Counted from the first letter of the stretch, positions 1 to 7,706 are shown. The stretch is 64,000 nt of DNA from Myxococcota bacterium (GCA_028277885.1 JANQFK010000067.1:35598-99597), one strand, 5' to 3'. A program made the numbers and translations. Notes: generated from the sequence alone by a model not told the origin.

Positions 1-1057
1 TGGAGACCCGGAACACCTCGTCGTGCTCCCGCACGCGCTGGGAGACCTGCACCCCGACCTCCTGGCCGGGCCCCGCGCTCTCCACCACGCCGTGGTCGAG
101 CTCCAGCCGATCCACGCGCTGGTAGAAGTCCGTGGTGTGGCCGCGGAAGTGCAGCGTGTCGCCCACCCGCAGCGACGCGTCCTCGAGCTTCACGATGCCC
201 GCGTTCACGTGGGGGAAGTAGTGGGTGACCCTCCCGATCCGCTGGGGGCTCCCGGCGGAGACGCCCCGCGTCGGGGCACTCGGGGCCGGTGCGCTCGGAG
301 CCGCGGCGGCCGGGGCCGCGGGCGTCGGTGAGGGGCGCGGCGGCGGCGCCGGCACCACGGCGGGCGGCGGCGTCGGCGGGCGCAGGGCCGGGGCCGGGGA
401 GACGGGCGGCGTGCTCGGAGCCGGCGCCTTCTCGACGGGCGCCGCGGCGGGCCGCGCGACCTTCGGGGCCGTCCGCCGGGGGGCCGCCTTCTTGCGGGAG
501 GCGGCCGGCTTCCGGGCCGTCTGCTTCCGCGTCGTGCCCTTGGGCGCGGCCTTCCGGCGAGTCGCCTTGCGGGTCGTGGTCTTCCGGGCCTTCCGAGCCT
601 TCTTCTTGCCGGCCTTCTTGCGGACGGTCTTCTTCTTCCGGGTCGCCTTCTTCCGCGTGGCCTTCTTGCGGGCGGCCTTGCGACCCGAGGCCTTCTTCCG
701 CGTGCCCTTCTTGCGCGTCGTCTTCTTGCGGGTCGCCTTGCGCCCGGCGGCCTTCTTCCGCGTCGTCTTCTTCCGCGCGGTCTTGCGCCGGGTGGCCTTC
801 TTCTTCTTGACCTTCCGCGCGCCCTTCCTGCGCGTCGTCTTCTTGCGGGTGGCCTTCTTGCGCGCCGTCTTCTTCCGCGCGGCCTTCTTGCGGGTGGTCT
901 TCTTCCGGGTCGCCTTCTTCCGGGTGGCCTTCTTGCGGCTGGCCTTGCGTGCCGACGCCTTCTTGCGCGCGGCCTTCTTCCGCGTCGTCTTCCGGGCGGC
1001 CTTCCTCGTGCCCTTGCGGGCGGTCTTGTGGCGGGTCGGGCTGCGACGCGTGGCCAT
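1..1057 (-). CDS. H1-like lysine-rich protein fused to an EF-Tu domain-2-like module (C-terminus cut by window edge)
   Basis: The frame is open from ATG at 1057 to the window edge (at least 352 codons). Residues about 1-180 are almost only Lys, Arg, Ala and Thr in repeats such as ATRKKTTRKKAARKK, the composition of bacterial H1-like nucleoid proteins. A Pro/Ala-rich linker (about 190-270) follows. The end visible here (about 273-352) reads RIGRVTHYFPHVNAGIVKLE and later VGDTLHFRGHTTDFYQRVD, which resembles the small beta-barrel translation elongation factor-like proteins (EF-Tu domain 2). I checked that basic and barrel parts share one frame. AAGGAGG lies 6 bases before the ATG. Binding of DNA or RNA is inferred from composition. 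The true C-terminus lies outside the window. Confidence 0.8.
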   Translation of the reverse strand, partial: MATRRSPTRHKTARKGTRKAARKTTRKKAARKKASARKASRKKATRKKATRKKTTRKKAARKKTARKKATRKKTTRRKGARKVKKKKATRRKTARKKTTRKKAAGRKATRKKTTRKKGTRKKASGRKAARKKATRKKATRKKKTVRKKAGKKKARKARKTTTRKATRRKAAPKGTTRKQTARKPAASRKKAAPRRTAPKVARPAAAPVEKAPAPSTPPVSPAPALRPPTPPPAVVPAPPPRPSPTPAAPAAAAPSAPAPSAPTRGVSAGSPQRIGRVTHYFPHVNAGIVKLEDASLRVGDTLHFRGHTTDFYQRVDRLELDHGVVESAGPGQEVGVQVSQRVREHDEVFRVS

Positions 1058-1109
1058 GGGTCGCCTCCTTGGGGTGCGGTGCCGGCGCGCGGCGACCGAT
1101 CTGGCGGCG

Positions 1110-1139
1110 ATTCTAGGCCCGGCCGAAAGCCGGGGTCAA
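1110..1139 (-). promoter_or_regulatory. sigma-70-type promoter of the H1-like gene
   Basis: On the minus strand TTGACC (1139-1134) and TAGAAT (1115-1110) are separated by 18 bases, each matching five of six consensus positions. The leader of about 45 bases carries the AAGGAGG ribosome site at 1070-1064. This is one of the best promoter matches in the window. Confidence 0.6.
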
Positions 1140-1177
1140 CGTGCGTCCGGCGAGGCGAGCCCGCAGGGCCCGCGCCG

Positions 1178-1429
1178 CTAGGCGGGGAGCGCCACCACCG
1201 CGGTGATCTCGGGGATCTCGCCGCGGAGGCCGGCCTCGAGGCCGTCGCGCAGGGTGACGGCCTGGGCGGGACAGGTCGCGCAGGCGCCCTGGAGCAGCAG
1301 GCTCACGGTGCCGTCGTCCGACACCTCGACCAGCTCGACGTTGCCGCCGTCGGCGACCAGGGCGGGGCGCAGGCGATCCAGCACGCCCTCGACGCGGTCC
1401 CGGAGCTGGCTCGGCAGGCTGGCCACCAT
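1178..1429 (-). CDS. NifU C-terminal-domain Fe-S scaffold protein
   Basis: An 83-residue single-domain protein. It carries the NifU C-terminal signature: ADGGNVELVEV near residue 27 and the cluster-binding pair in GACATCPAQAVTL (Cys50 and Cys53). Stand-alone proteins of this type assemble and transfer [4Fe-4S] clusters. ATG at 1429 is chosen because the family domain begins right after it; the upstream extension is a GC-rich shadow. It is divergent from the molybdopterin synthase gene. Client proteins are unknown, though molybdenum-cofactor synthesis does need Fe-S enzymes such as MoaA. Confidence 0.85.
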   Translation of the reverse strand: MVASLPSQLRDRVEGVLDRLRPALVADGGNVELVEVSDDGTVSLLLQGACATCPAQAVTLRDGLEAGLRGEIPEITAVVALPA

Positions 1430-1436
1430 GAGCCCA

Positions 1437-1452
1437 CGGATCGGCCGATCCG
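1437..1452. promoter_or_regulatory. 16-bp perfect palindrome between nifU-like gene and moaDE
   Basis: CGGATCGGCCGATCCG is a perfect dyad starting 8 bases upstream of the NifU-like ATG, in the divergent region shared with the moaDE fusion. Position and symmetry suit a dimeric repressor operator. No regulator is assigned, and in GC-rich DNA such a palindrome can occur by chance. Confidence 0.35.
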
Positions 1453-1500
1453 GGGGCGGACTGAACGGGCCGGCGCCGTGCCGAGCGCCGGGGCCCGGGG

Positions 1501-1506
1501 TAGGCT
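1501..1506 (+). promoter_or_regulatory. -10-like hexamer 7 bases before moaDE GTG (leaderless start)
   Basis: TAGGCT ends 7 bases before the GTG at 1514. That is the distance from a -10 box to the transcription start, so the mRNA would begin at or next to the start codon. No ribosome-binding site and no clear -35 box are visible. The same arrangement recurs at several other genes here. Confidence 0.45.
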
Positions 1507-1513
1507 CGCCGGC

Positions 1514-2182
1514 GTGCAGGTCACGGTGAAGCTGTTCGGAGGCCTCCGCGAGGCGGCCGGGGCCAAGGAGCTCCTCGTCGAGCTTCCCGCGGGGGCCACG
1601 GCATCGGACCTGCGCGCCCGGCTCGCCGAGGACCATCCGCCGGTGGCCGAGCTCGGCCCGCGCCTGCGCATCGCGGTGAACCAGGCCGTGGTGGCCGGGG
1701 AGGCGACGCTCGCCGAGGGCGACGAGGTGGCCCTGCTGCCTCCGGTCTCGGGCGGGGACGGGCGGACGGGGGCCTGCACGCTCTCCTCCACGCCCCTCGA
1801 CGTGGCCGAGGTGGTGGCCCGGGTCGCCGGGCCCGACTGCGGCGGCCTGGTGACCTTCGTGGGCGCGGTGCGCGACGCCTCCCGCGGCCGCTCGATCCGC
1901 CACCTCGAGTACGAGGCCTACCCCGGCATGGCGGAGCGCGAGATGCAGGCCATCGCCGACGAGGCGGCGGAGCGCTGGCCGGGCACCCGGGTCGCCATGG
2001 CGCACCGCTCGGGCCACCTCGAGATCGGCGACCTCGCCGTCGTGGTGGTGGCGGCGGCGCCCCACCGCGCCGAGGCCTTCGAGGCGGCGCGCTTCTCCAT
2101 CGACACGCTCAAGGAGCGCGTGCCGATCTGGAAGAAGGAGGTCGCCACCGACGGCGAGTACTGGGTGGACGACCACGCGTGA
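1514..2182 (+). CDS. fused molybdopterin synthase, MoaD-MoaE
   Basis: Converts cyclic pyranopterin monophosphate to molybdopterin in the cytoplasm. Residues 1-81 are the MoaD sulfur carrier (VTVKLFGGLREAAGAKELLV) ending in a Gly-Gly at 80-81 (LLPPVSGG). Residues about 88-222 are MoaE, with TFVGAVRDASRGRS, the EYEAYPGMAEREM segment and conserved lysines in ERVPIWKKE. MoaD normally needs a free C-terminal Gly for thiocarboxylation, so the fusion implies cleavage after the Gly-Gly, as known for mycobacterial MoaX, or another mode of sulfur delivery. GTG at 1514 is chosen because MoaD begins there. moaB follows with a 4-base overlap. Confidence 0.88.
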   Translation: MQVTVKLFGGLREAAGAKELLVELPAGATASDLRARLAEDHPPVAELGPRLRIAVNQAVVAGEATLAEGDEVALLPPVSGGDGRTGACTLSSTPLDVAEVVARVAGPDCGGLVTFVGAVRDASRGRSIRHLEYEAYPGMAEREMQAIADEAAERWPGTRVAMAHRSGHLEIGDLAVVVVAAAPHRAEAFEAARFSIDTLKERVPIWKKEVATDGEYWVDDHA

Positions 2183-2688
2183 GCGTCCACGCCCACCGGC
2201 GCGACGCCCCGCGCAGCGTCCCCACCGCCGTGCTCACCGTGAGCGACACCCGCACGCCGGAGACCGACACCGGCGGCGATCTTGCCGCCTCGCTGCTCAC
2301 GGATGCGGGCCACCCCGTCACCCACCGCGAGATCGTTCCCGACGAGCCCGACGCCATCGCCGACGCGGTGCGGCGCGCCACGGCGCGCGAGGACACCCGG
2401 GCCGTCGTCGTCACCGGGGGCACCGGGGTTGCCCCGCGGGACGTGTCACCCGAAGCCATCGAACCGCTACTCACACGCGTGATTCCCGGCTTCGGCGAGC
2501 TCTTCCGGGCCCTCTCCTACGAGGAGATCGGGTCCGCGGCGCTCCTCTCCAGGGCCCTGGCGGGCCTGCGCGAGGGGCGGGTGGTGGCCGTGGTTCCGGG
2601 CTCGAGGGGCGCCGTGCGTCTGGCCCTCGAGAAGCTCCTCCTGCCCGAGCTCGGACACCTGGTGGCCGAGGCCGGCAAGACGCGCTGA
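2179..2688 (+). CDS. moaB: molybdenum cofactor biosynthesis protein MoaB
   Basis: A 169-residue MogA/MoaB-fold protein that adenylylates molybdopterin before metal insertion. The fold signature is seen in VVVTGGTGVAPRDVSPEAIE (about residues 75-94), with an N-terminal strand ending SDTRTPETDTGG. The C-terminal half has SRALAGLREGRVVAVVPGS. GTG at 2179 overlaps the moaDE stop (GTGA), which implies translational coupling. MogA is a close alternative; the short single-domain length fits either. Confidence 0.85.
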   Translation: MSVHAHRRDAPRSVPTAVLTVSDTRTPETDTGGDLAASLLTDAGHPVTHREIVPDEPDAIADAVRRATAREDTRAVVVTGGTGVAPRDVSPEAIEPLLTRVIPGFGELFRALSYEEIGSAALLSRALAGLREGRVVAVVPGSRGAVRLALEKLLLPELGHLVAEAGKTR

Positions 2689-2702
2689 AGGGCGCCCCCG
2701 CC

Positions 2703-3968
2703 ATGCTGCACCGCCTCCCCGTCCCCGTGCTGGCGCTGGCCGCCGCGCTCGTTCTCTCCCTCCCGCGCCCGGCCGCCGCCGACCTCCACGTCTGGGTGGA
2801 CGACCAGGGCCGCACCCACGTGAGCGACGACGCCTCCCGGGCGCCGGCTTCCCCCGAGCCCGTGAGCGTCGACACGTTGCGCTCGCTGTGGGACGACGGC
2901 TTCGCGGGCGAGCCCCTGGTGACGCCCCTCGGCGCCTCGGGCCAGGTCGAGGACCGCACTCGACGCGCGCTGCGCGCCGCCCTCGACGACCTCGCCAAGG
3001 GCGAGACCGCGCGCGCCGCGGTGGCCCTCGAGGAGGTCCTGCGCCGCGAGCCCAACCGCCCCGAGGCCCACTGGTACCTCTCGATCCTCGACGGCCAGCG
3101 CGGCCGGCACGACTCCGCCGAGGCCCACCTGCGGGCGTTCCTCGACGTGGCCGGCGACCGCTTCCCGAGCTGGCGGGAGTCCGGCGAGCGCCGACTGCGC
3201 CGGCTCGAGGACGAGAAGCGCCTGCTCGAGCCCTCCTCCGCGGGCCTGCGGCTCGTGGACCTCGAGCACCCCCACTTCCACGTTCAGCTCGACGACGCCC
3301 TGCGCCGCCAGGGCTCCCCGGACCTCACCCGGCGGGTGCTGCGCTACCTCGACGAGGCGCGCCACGAGGTGGGCGGGCGCCTCGGCAGCGTGCCCGAGGA
3401 GCCCACGGGCGTGGTGCTCTACGGGCGCGCCTCCTACCGCCAGGCCCACCGCCATCGCTTCAGCTTCCAGACCGTGGGCTTCTACGACGGGCGCATCCAC
3501 GTCGTGTCCGCCGCCCACCCGGCCGGCGAGCTGCGCACGCTGCTGTTCCACGAGTACACCCACGCGCTGTTCCGCGAGGCCACCGGGGGCGACCGGCCCT
3601 TCTGGCTGAACGAGGGCCTGGCCGAGCTCTCGGAGCGCACCTCGAAGGGCATGGCGGCGCTCACCCGCAGCGAGCGCGCGCTGCTGCGGCGCCAGATCGA
3701 GGCCGGCTCCTGGATCTCCCTGCGCCGGCTGGCGCCGAGCTTCTCCGGCCTCGACAACGCCGAGGCGCGCCTCGCCTACCTCGAGGCCACGGCGGCGGCG
3801 GCCTGGCTCGAGGCGAACCTCGACGGCGCCCAGCGCGCCCGGCTGCTCCGCCTGCTCGGCGAGGGCGCCACGGACGACGAGGCCCTGCGCGCCGTCGTCG
3901 GCCTCGACACGGCGGGCCTGGAACAGGCGCTCCAGCGCGAGATCATCGAGCGGTTTCCGGCGCTTTGA
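2703..3968 (+). CDS. secreted peptidase-MA-like gluzincin with DUF4124 and TPR segments
   Basis: A 421-residue protein. Residues 1-26 form a signal peptide ending ...RPAAADLHVW. DUF4124-like sequence follows (HVWVDDQGRTHVSDD), then a TPR-like helical part near 80-160 (EEVLRREPNRPEAHWYLSIL). The C-terminal half holds HEYTHALF near residue 282 and a downstream glutamate in FWLNEGLAELSE, the HExxH plus E zinc ligands of gluzincins of the peptidase MA type. It probably acts in the periplasm. The substrate is unknown. It starts 14 bases after moaB but shares no obvious function with it. Confidence 0.75.
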   Translation: MLHRLPVPVLALAAALVLSLPRPAAADLHVWVDDQGRTHVSDDASRAPASPEPVSVDTLRSLWDDGFAGEPLVTPLGASGQVEDRTRRALRAALDDLAKGETARAAVALEEVLRREPNRPEAHWYLSILDGQRGRHDSAEAHLRAFLDVAGDRFPSWRESGERRLRRLEDEKRLLEPSSAGLRLVDLEHPHFHVQLDDALRRQGSPDLTRRVLRYLDEARHEVGGRLGSVPEEPTGVVLYGRASYRQAHRHRFSFQTVGFYDGRIHVVSAAHPAGELRTLLFHEYTHALFREATGGDRPFWLNEGLAELSERTSKGMAALTRSERALLRRQIEAGSWISLRRLAPSFSGLDNAEARLAYLEATAAAAWLEANLDGAQRARLLRLLGEGATDDEALRAVVGLDTAGLEQALQREIIERFPAL

Positions 3969-4137
3969 GCGTCGCGCGGGGGTAGCCCGCGCGCAGTGGG
4001 CTTCTGCTCCTCTCGGCATCGGGGTGGGCTGGGCGGGCGGCAGGGCTTTCTGGACTTCGCGCGTCGCTGCCGCGACGCGCTGCGCGGCCGTTGGCACGGC
4101 CTTGCTCGTTGCTCCTTTCGGCATCCGGGCGGGGCTC

Positions 4138-4162
4138 GGCGGCGCGCCTTCGGCGCGCCGCC
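4138..4162. terminator. perfect 11-bp hairpin with TTC loop, probable bidirectional terminator
   Basis: GGCGGCGCGCC, TTC, GGCGCGCCGCC forms a UUCG-type capped stem between convergent genes. No U-tract follows, so Rho-independent termination is uncertain. Position suggests transcription insulation. Confidence 0.4.
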
Positions 4163-4215
4163 ATCGCTCTTCGCGGGCTTCATGGTTGCGGGAGCGCCGC
4201 CATCGCTCTTCGCGG
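4155..4215. repeat. 22-bp direct repeat, two copies
   Basis: GCGCCGCCATCGCTCTTCGC plus GG occurs at 4155-4176 and again at 4194-4215, with a 17-base spacer. The first copy overlaps the right arm of the hairpin at 4138-4162. Confidence 0.6.
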
Positions 4216-4268
4216 ACGTCCTGGGCGCGGGCGGGGAGGGGGCGTGTGCCCGTCGACTCGGGGGTGCG

Positions 4269-4835
4269 TCAGGCGCGGCCTCGGGAGGTGCCGGTGGCCA
4301 GGGCGGCGGCGATGAGGTGGGCGAGGCGGAGAGGCTCGGGGAGCTCGGCCTTGCGGCGGGTGTCGGCGACGAGGCGGGCGGCGGCGGGGGGGTCGATGCC
4401 GGCGCAGGAGGCGAAGAGCCGGGCGTTGACCGCGAAGGGCCGAGGGGCGCGCTCGACCACGGCGAGGCGCTCGGGCAGGCCTGCGGCGTGGAGGGCGTCG
4501 GCGAGGCGGTGGCGGGTCGGGTCCTTGCGGTTCACGGCGATCACGGGCAGGCCCGTGGCCTCGGCGAGGGCGGGCAGGTCCACCACGGCGAGGCCCGCGA
4601 GGGTGATCCCGTCGAGCAGGATGCCGTGGAGCCCGGGGCGGAAGCGCAGGCCGCGGACCCAGTCGGCGAGGAAGCGGGTGACGTCGGGGCCGTCCACCGG
4701 GAAGCGCGTGACCACCACGCCCTCGACGAGGTCCGAGCCCTCCATCACGACGCCCACCACGGGCACGTCGTCGGGCGCCCGCTTGTCGAAGGGGCCGTCG
4801 TCGATGCCGAGCAGGTGCGGGCGCCGCGCCTCCAC
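4269..4835 (-). CDS. DUF99 family protein
   Basis: A 188-residue protein recognised as DUF99 (UPF0215) by HLLGIDDGPFDK at the start, VVGVVMEGSDLVEGVVVTR, the GILLDGITLAGLAVVDL core and NRKDPTR. The family is common in archaea and rarer in bacteria. A link to an endonuclease V-like fold has been proposed, but no function is established to my knowledge. It is translated 10 bases after the acylphosphatase gene, so the two are probably one transcript. Confidence 0.75.
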   Translation of the reverse strand: MEARRPHLLGIDDGPFDKRAPDDVPVVGVVMEGSDLVEGVVVTRFPVDGPDVTRFLADWVRGLRFRPGLHGILLDGITLAGLAVVDLPALAEATGLPVIAVNRKDPTRHRLADALHAAGLPERLAVVERAPRPFAVNARLFASCAGIDPPAAARLVADTRRKAELPEPLRLAHLIAAALATGTSRGRA

Positions 4836-4845
4836 CTCCGCCCGC

Positions 4846-5118
4846 TCAGCCGACCCGGAAGCCCTGGAGGCCCTCGACGGGCTCGGAGCGCTCCTCGAGG
4901 CGGTCCACCCGGGCCCCGGTCGGGCCGCGGCGGCAGTGGTCCACCAGCGCCGCCACGGCGGCGGGCGGGCCCTCGAAGACGGCCTCCACCCGGCCGTCGG
5001 GCAGGTTGCGCGCGAAGCCGGCGACCCCCCGGGCCCGGGCCTCCTCGCGCGTCGAGCCGCGGAACCAGACGCCCTGGACCCGGCCCTCCACCCAGACGTG
5101 ACGCCGCACCGCCTCCAT
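4846..5118 (-). CDS. acylphosphatase
   Basis: A 90-residue protein with the complete acylphosphatase signature: GRVQGVWFRGSTREEA near residue 12 (catalytic Arg20) and GVAGFARNLPDGRVEAVFEG (Asn38). It hydrolyses acyl-phosphates in the cytoplasm. Length matches the family. ATG at 5118 is chosen over an upstream ATG that would add an unmatched tail. No Shine-Dalgarno is seen. Confidence 0.92.
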   Translation of the reverse strand: MEAVRRHVWVEGRVQGVWFRGSTREEARARGVAGFARNLPDGRVEAVFEGPPAAVAALVDHCRRGPTGARVDRLEERSEPVEGLQGFRVG

Positions 5119-5146
5119 GCGCACTAGAATGGCGCGCGGAGGTGCC

Positions 5147-6358
5147 ATGCGCGAAGCGGAAGCCGCCGACGGACTGCTCGACGAGGCCCGGGCCCTGATG
5201 CCCGAGGTCGTGGCGCTGCGGCGCCGGATCCACGCCCGACCGGAGCTCGGGCTGGAGCTGCCCGAGACCCAGCGCGCGATCCTCGAGGCGCTCGAGGGCC
5301 TCGACCTCGAGCTCCACACCGGCGGCTCGACCAGCGCCGTGGTGGCCCACCTCACGGGCGGCCGGCCCGGCCCGACCCTGCTGCTGCGCGCCGACATGGA
5401 CGCGCTGCCCCTCGACGAGGACACGGGGCTCGAGTTCGGCTCCCGGACCGAGGGCGCCATGCACGCCTGCGGCCACGACGCGCACGTCGCCATGCTGGTG
5501 GGCGCGGCGAAGCTTCTCGCGAGCCGGCGGGAGGATGTGCCGGGAACCCTCAAGTTCTTGTTTCAGCCCGGTGAGGAGGGCCACGGCGGCGCGCGGGTGC
5601 TGATCGAGGAGGGCCTGCTCGACGCCACGCCCCGGGTGGAGGGGGCCTTCGCGATCCACGTGGACCCGAGCCTGCCCTCGGGCGTGGTCTCGACGCGCCC
5701 CGGACCGCTGCTCGCCGCGGGCGACGTCTTCGCCATCCAGGTGAAGGGGCGCGGCGGCCACGCCTCCCAGCCCCACCGCGCCCGGGATCCGATCCCCGTG
5801 GCGTGCGAGATCGTGGGCGCGCTCCAGACCCTGGTGACGCGCCGCATGCACGCCTTCGACCCGGTGGTGCTGACCGTCACCCAGGTCCACGCGGGCACCA
5901 CCCACAACGTCATCCCCGAGGACGCCCGCATCCTGGGCACCGTGCGCACGGTCTCCGCCGAGGCCCGTGGCAAGGTCGAGGAGCACCTGCGGCAGCTCGT
6001 GAAGGGTGTCGCGGAAGCCCACGGCGTGGAAGCGAAGATCCACGTCTTCCACGGCTACCCCGTGACCGTGAACCACGCCGGGTTCGCGAGCTTCGCCGAG
6101 GAGGTGGGGGGCGCGGTGCTGGGCCCCGACCGGGTCGCGCCCCTCGAGGTCCCGGTGATGGGGGCCGAGGACTTCTCCTACATCCTCGAGCGGGTGCCCG
6201 GCGCGATGGTGTTCCTCGGCGCCCGCCCGGGCGAGGGCCCGGCGGCGCCGCTGCACTCGAACCGCATGGTGCTCGACGAGGCCGCCATGGCGGCGGGCGT
6301 GGCGCTGCACGCCGGGGTGGCGCTGCGCTTCGGGGAGCGCGGTCCGCTGGCGCCGTGA
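5147..6358 (+). CDS. M20D family amidohydrolase (hippurate / N-acyl-amino-acid hydrolase type)
   Basis: A 403-residue metallo-amidohydrolase. Metal ligands and catalytic residues are visible: LLRADMDALPLDE, HACGHDAHVAML, FQPGEEGHGGARV and AFAIHVDP. The dimerisation domain begins near VKGRGGHASQPH, and the C-terminal GAEDFSYILERVPGA closes the site. The family removes acyl groups from amino acids; the exact substrate cannot be told. ATG at 5147 is preferred because GGAGG ends 4 bases before it. A TAGAAT at 5125-5130 is a possible -10 box. A 4-base overlap couples the next gene. Confidence 0.88.
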   Translation: MREAEAADGLLDEARALMPEVVALRRRIHARPELGLELPETQRAILEALEGLDLELHTGGSTSAVVAHLTGGRPGPTLLLRADMDALPLDEDTGLEFGSRTEGAMHACGHDAHVAMLVGAAKLLASRREDVPGTLKFLFQPGEEGHGGARVLIEEGLLDATPRVEGAFAIHVDPSLPSGVVSTRPGPLLAAGDVFAIQVKGRGGHASQPHRARDPIPVACEIVGALQTLVTRRMHAFDPVVLTVTQVHAGTTHNVIPEDARILGTVRTVSAEARGKVEEHLRQLVKGVAEAHGVEAKIHVFHGYPVTVNHAGFASFAEEVGGAVLGPDRVAPLEVPVMGAEDFSYILERVPGAMVFLGARPGEGPAAPLHSNRMVLDEAAMAAGVALHAGVALRFGERGPLAP

Positions 6359-6729
6359 GCGTCGCCGACGACCTCGCCTCGCCGCTCTCCCGCCGCTCGG
6401 CCCGCACGCTCTACAACGTGGCCGACGCCTGGTTCCCCGAGGAGCGGGGATCGGCCCTGGACGTGGCCCCCGGCGTCGAGCGCCGCATCCGCTGGGCCGG
6501 CGTGGGGGCCGCCCGCTCCACCTGGCTGCTGCTGCGCGCCCTCGAGTGGCGGCCGGTGGTGACCCTGCGCGAGCCCCGCGGCTTCTCGTGGCTGCCCCGG
6601 GACGAGCGCCGCGCGCTCCTCGACCGCTGGGCGGCGGGGCGCCTCGGGCCGCGCCGCCGCGCGCTCTCGCGCCTGCGGGGCTGGATCGAGGAGGCCCGCG
6701 CCGAGGCGGCTCAGTCCTCGGGCGCGTAG
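6355..6729 (+). CDS. hypothetical protein, 124 aa
   Basis: Starts with GTG overlapping the amidohydrolase stop (GTGA), so it is very likely translated. The sequence is Arg- and Trp-rich (SARTLYNVADAWFPEERGSA, then FSWLPRDERRALLDRWAAGR). The pattern faintly recalls the small helical subunit or domain associated with GMC or gluconate dehydrogenases, but this is a weak impression. No signal peptide or membrane segment is seen. Its last 19 bases overlap the end of the convergent rpoH gene. Confidence 0.6.
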   Translation: MSVADDLASPLSRRSARTLYNVADAWFPEERGSALDVAPGVERRIRWAGVGAARSTWLLLRALEWRPVVTLREPRGFSWLPRDERRALLDRWAAGRLGPRRRALSRLRGWIEEARAEAAQSSGA

Positions 6730-7706
6730 TAGTCGAAGTCGACCACGTTCTCCTTCAGGTACTCGCGCAGCCGCTCCACCAGGCGCTTCTCGAGCTGGCG
6801 CACCCGCTCCCGGGTCACCTCGAACTCGTCGCCCAGCTCCTGGAGGGTGAGGGGCTCGTCGGCCAGGATGCGGGCCTCCACGATGCGGCGGTCCCGCTCG
6901 TCGAGGTCCTCGGCGAAGTCGTGCACGCGCTCGAGGAACACCCGGCGCAGCTCGCGGTCGGCCACGTGCTCCTCGGCCGACTCCCCGCCCGCCGGCACGA
7001 AGTCGCCGAAGGTGGCGCCGCCCTCCTCGTCGCGGCGCACCGGGGCCTCGAGGGAGAGGTCGCTCTCGGCCAGGCGCTGCTCCATCTCGACCACGTCGGC
7101 CTCGCTGACCTCGAGGCGCTCGGCGAGGAGCTTCGGCTCCACCTCGAAGCCGCGCCGCTCGAGCTCGCGCTTCTCCTTGTTGAGCCGGAAGAACAGCTTG
7201 CGCTGGGCGCGGCTGCTCCCCACGCGCACCATGCGGATGTTGTCGATCAGGTACTTGAGGATGTAGGCGCGGATCCAGTAGGCGCCGTAGGAGGAGAGCT
7301 TCACGCCCTGGTAGGGATCGAAGCGCTGGACCGCCTGGAGCAGGCCCAGGTTGCCCTCCTGGATCAGGTCGAGGACGTTGGCCCAGGCGCGCCGGTACTC
7401 CATGGCGATCTTCACCACCAGGCGCAGGTTCGAGACCGCGAGGCGCCGGGCGGCCTCGACGTCGCCGTGCTCCACCCATTGCACGGCGAGGTCGTGCTCC
7501 TCCTCCCGGGAGATCGGCGGGTACTTGCGCAGCTCCGCCATGTAGCGGGTGAGCGCATCCGCGGGCGCGACGCCGCGCTCGGAGGCGGGGACGGGGAGGC
7601 TGGGGGAGGGGTCGCCCTCGCGGCCCGGCGCGTCCTCGGGCGGCGCGTCAACGCGCCCGCCGCCGGGCGTCGGGTCCGCGGGCGGGGCGGGGGATCGATC
7701 GCTCAA
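6711..7706 (-). CDS. rpoH: RNA polymerase sigma factor RpoH (sigma-32 type)
   Basis: Region 2 is clear (SNLRLVVKIAMEYRRAWANV then DLIQEGNLGLLQAVQRFDP, SYGAYWIRAYILKYLIDN). The RpoH box follows as QRKLFFRLNKEKREL, and region 4 ends with LTLQELGDEFEVTRERVRQL. It would direct heat-shock and envelope-stress transcription. I place the start at TTG 7706 (331 aa): GGAG lies about 8 bases upstream, an extended -10 sits at 7741-7733, and the ATG at 7766 lies upstream of that box inside a terminator hairpin. The first 45 or so residues after the start are a low-complexity Pro/Asp-rich tail not typical of E. coli RpoH. Confidence 0.88.
   Translation of the reverse strand: MSDRSPAPPADPTPGGGRVDAPPEDAPGREGDPSPSLPVPASERGVAPADALTRYMAELRKYPPISREEEHDLAVQWVEHGDVEAARRLAVSNLRLVVKIAMEYRRAWANVLDLIQEGNLGLLQAVQRFDPYQGVKLSSYGAYWIRAYILKYLIDNIRMVRVGSSRAQRKLFFRLNKEKRELERRGFEVEPKLLAERLEVSEADVVEMEQRLAESDLSLEAPVRRDEEGGATFGDFVPAGGESAEEHVADRELRRVFLERVHDFAEDLDERDRRIVEARILADEPLTLQELGDEFEVTRERVRQLEKRLVERLREYLKENVVDFDYYAPED

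Larger units (their letters stand above)
3969..4268. other. 300-bp convergent intergenic region with hairpin and repeats
   Basis: No credible gene is seen between two converging genes. The region holds two copies of GCTCCTYTCGGCATC (4006 and 4111), a perfect 11-bp hairpin and a 22-bp direct repeat, listed separately. Open frames here are low-complexity readings of these repeats. Confidence 0.6.

Noticed and set aside
225..1181. Plus-strand frame rich in Phe-Arg-Val repeats
   Set aside because: It is the antisense reading of the Lys-rich H1-like gene (AAG repeats read as CTT), which has a promoter, ribosome site and matching C-terminal domain.
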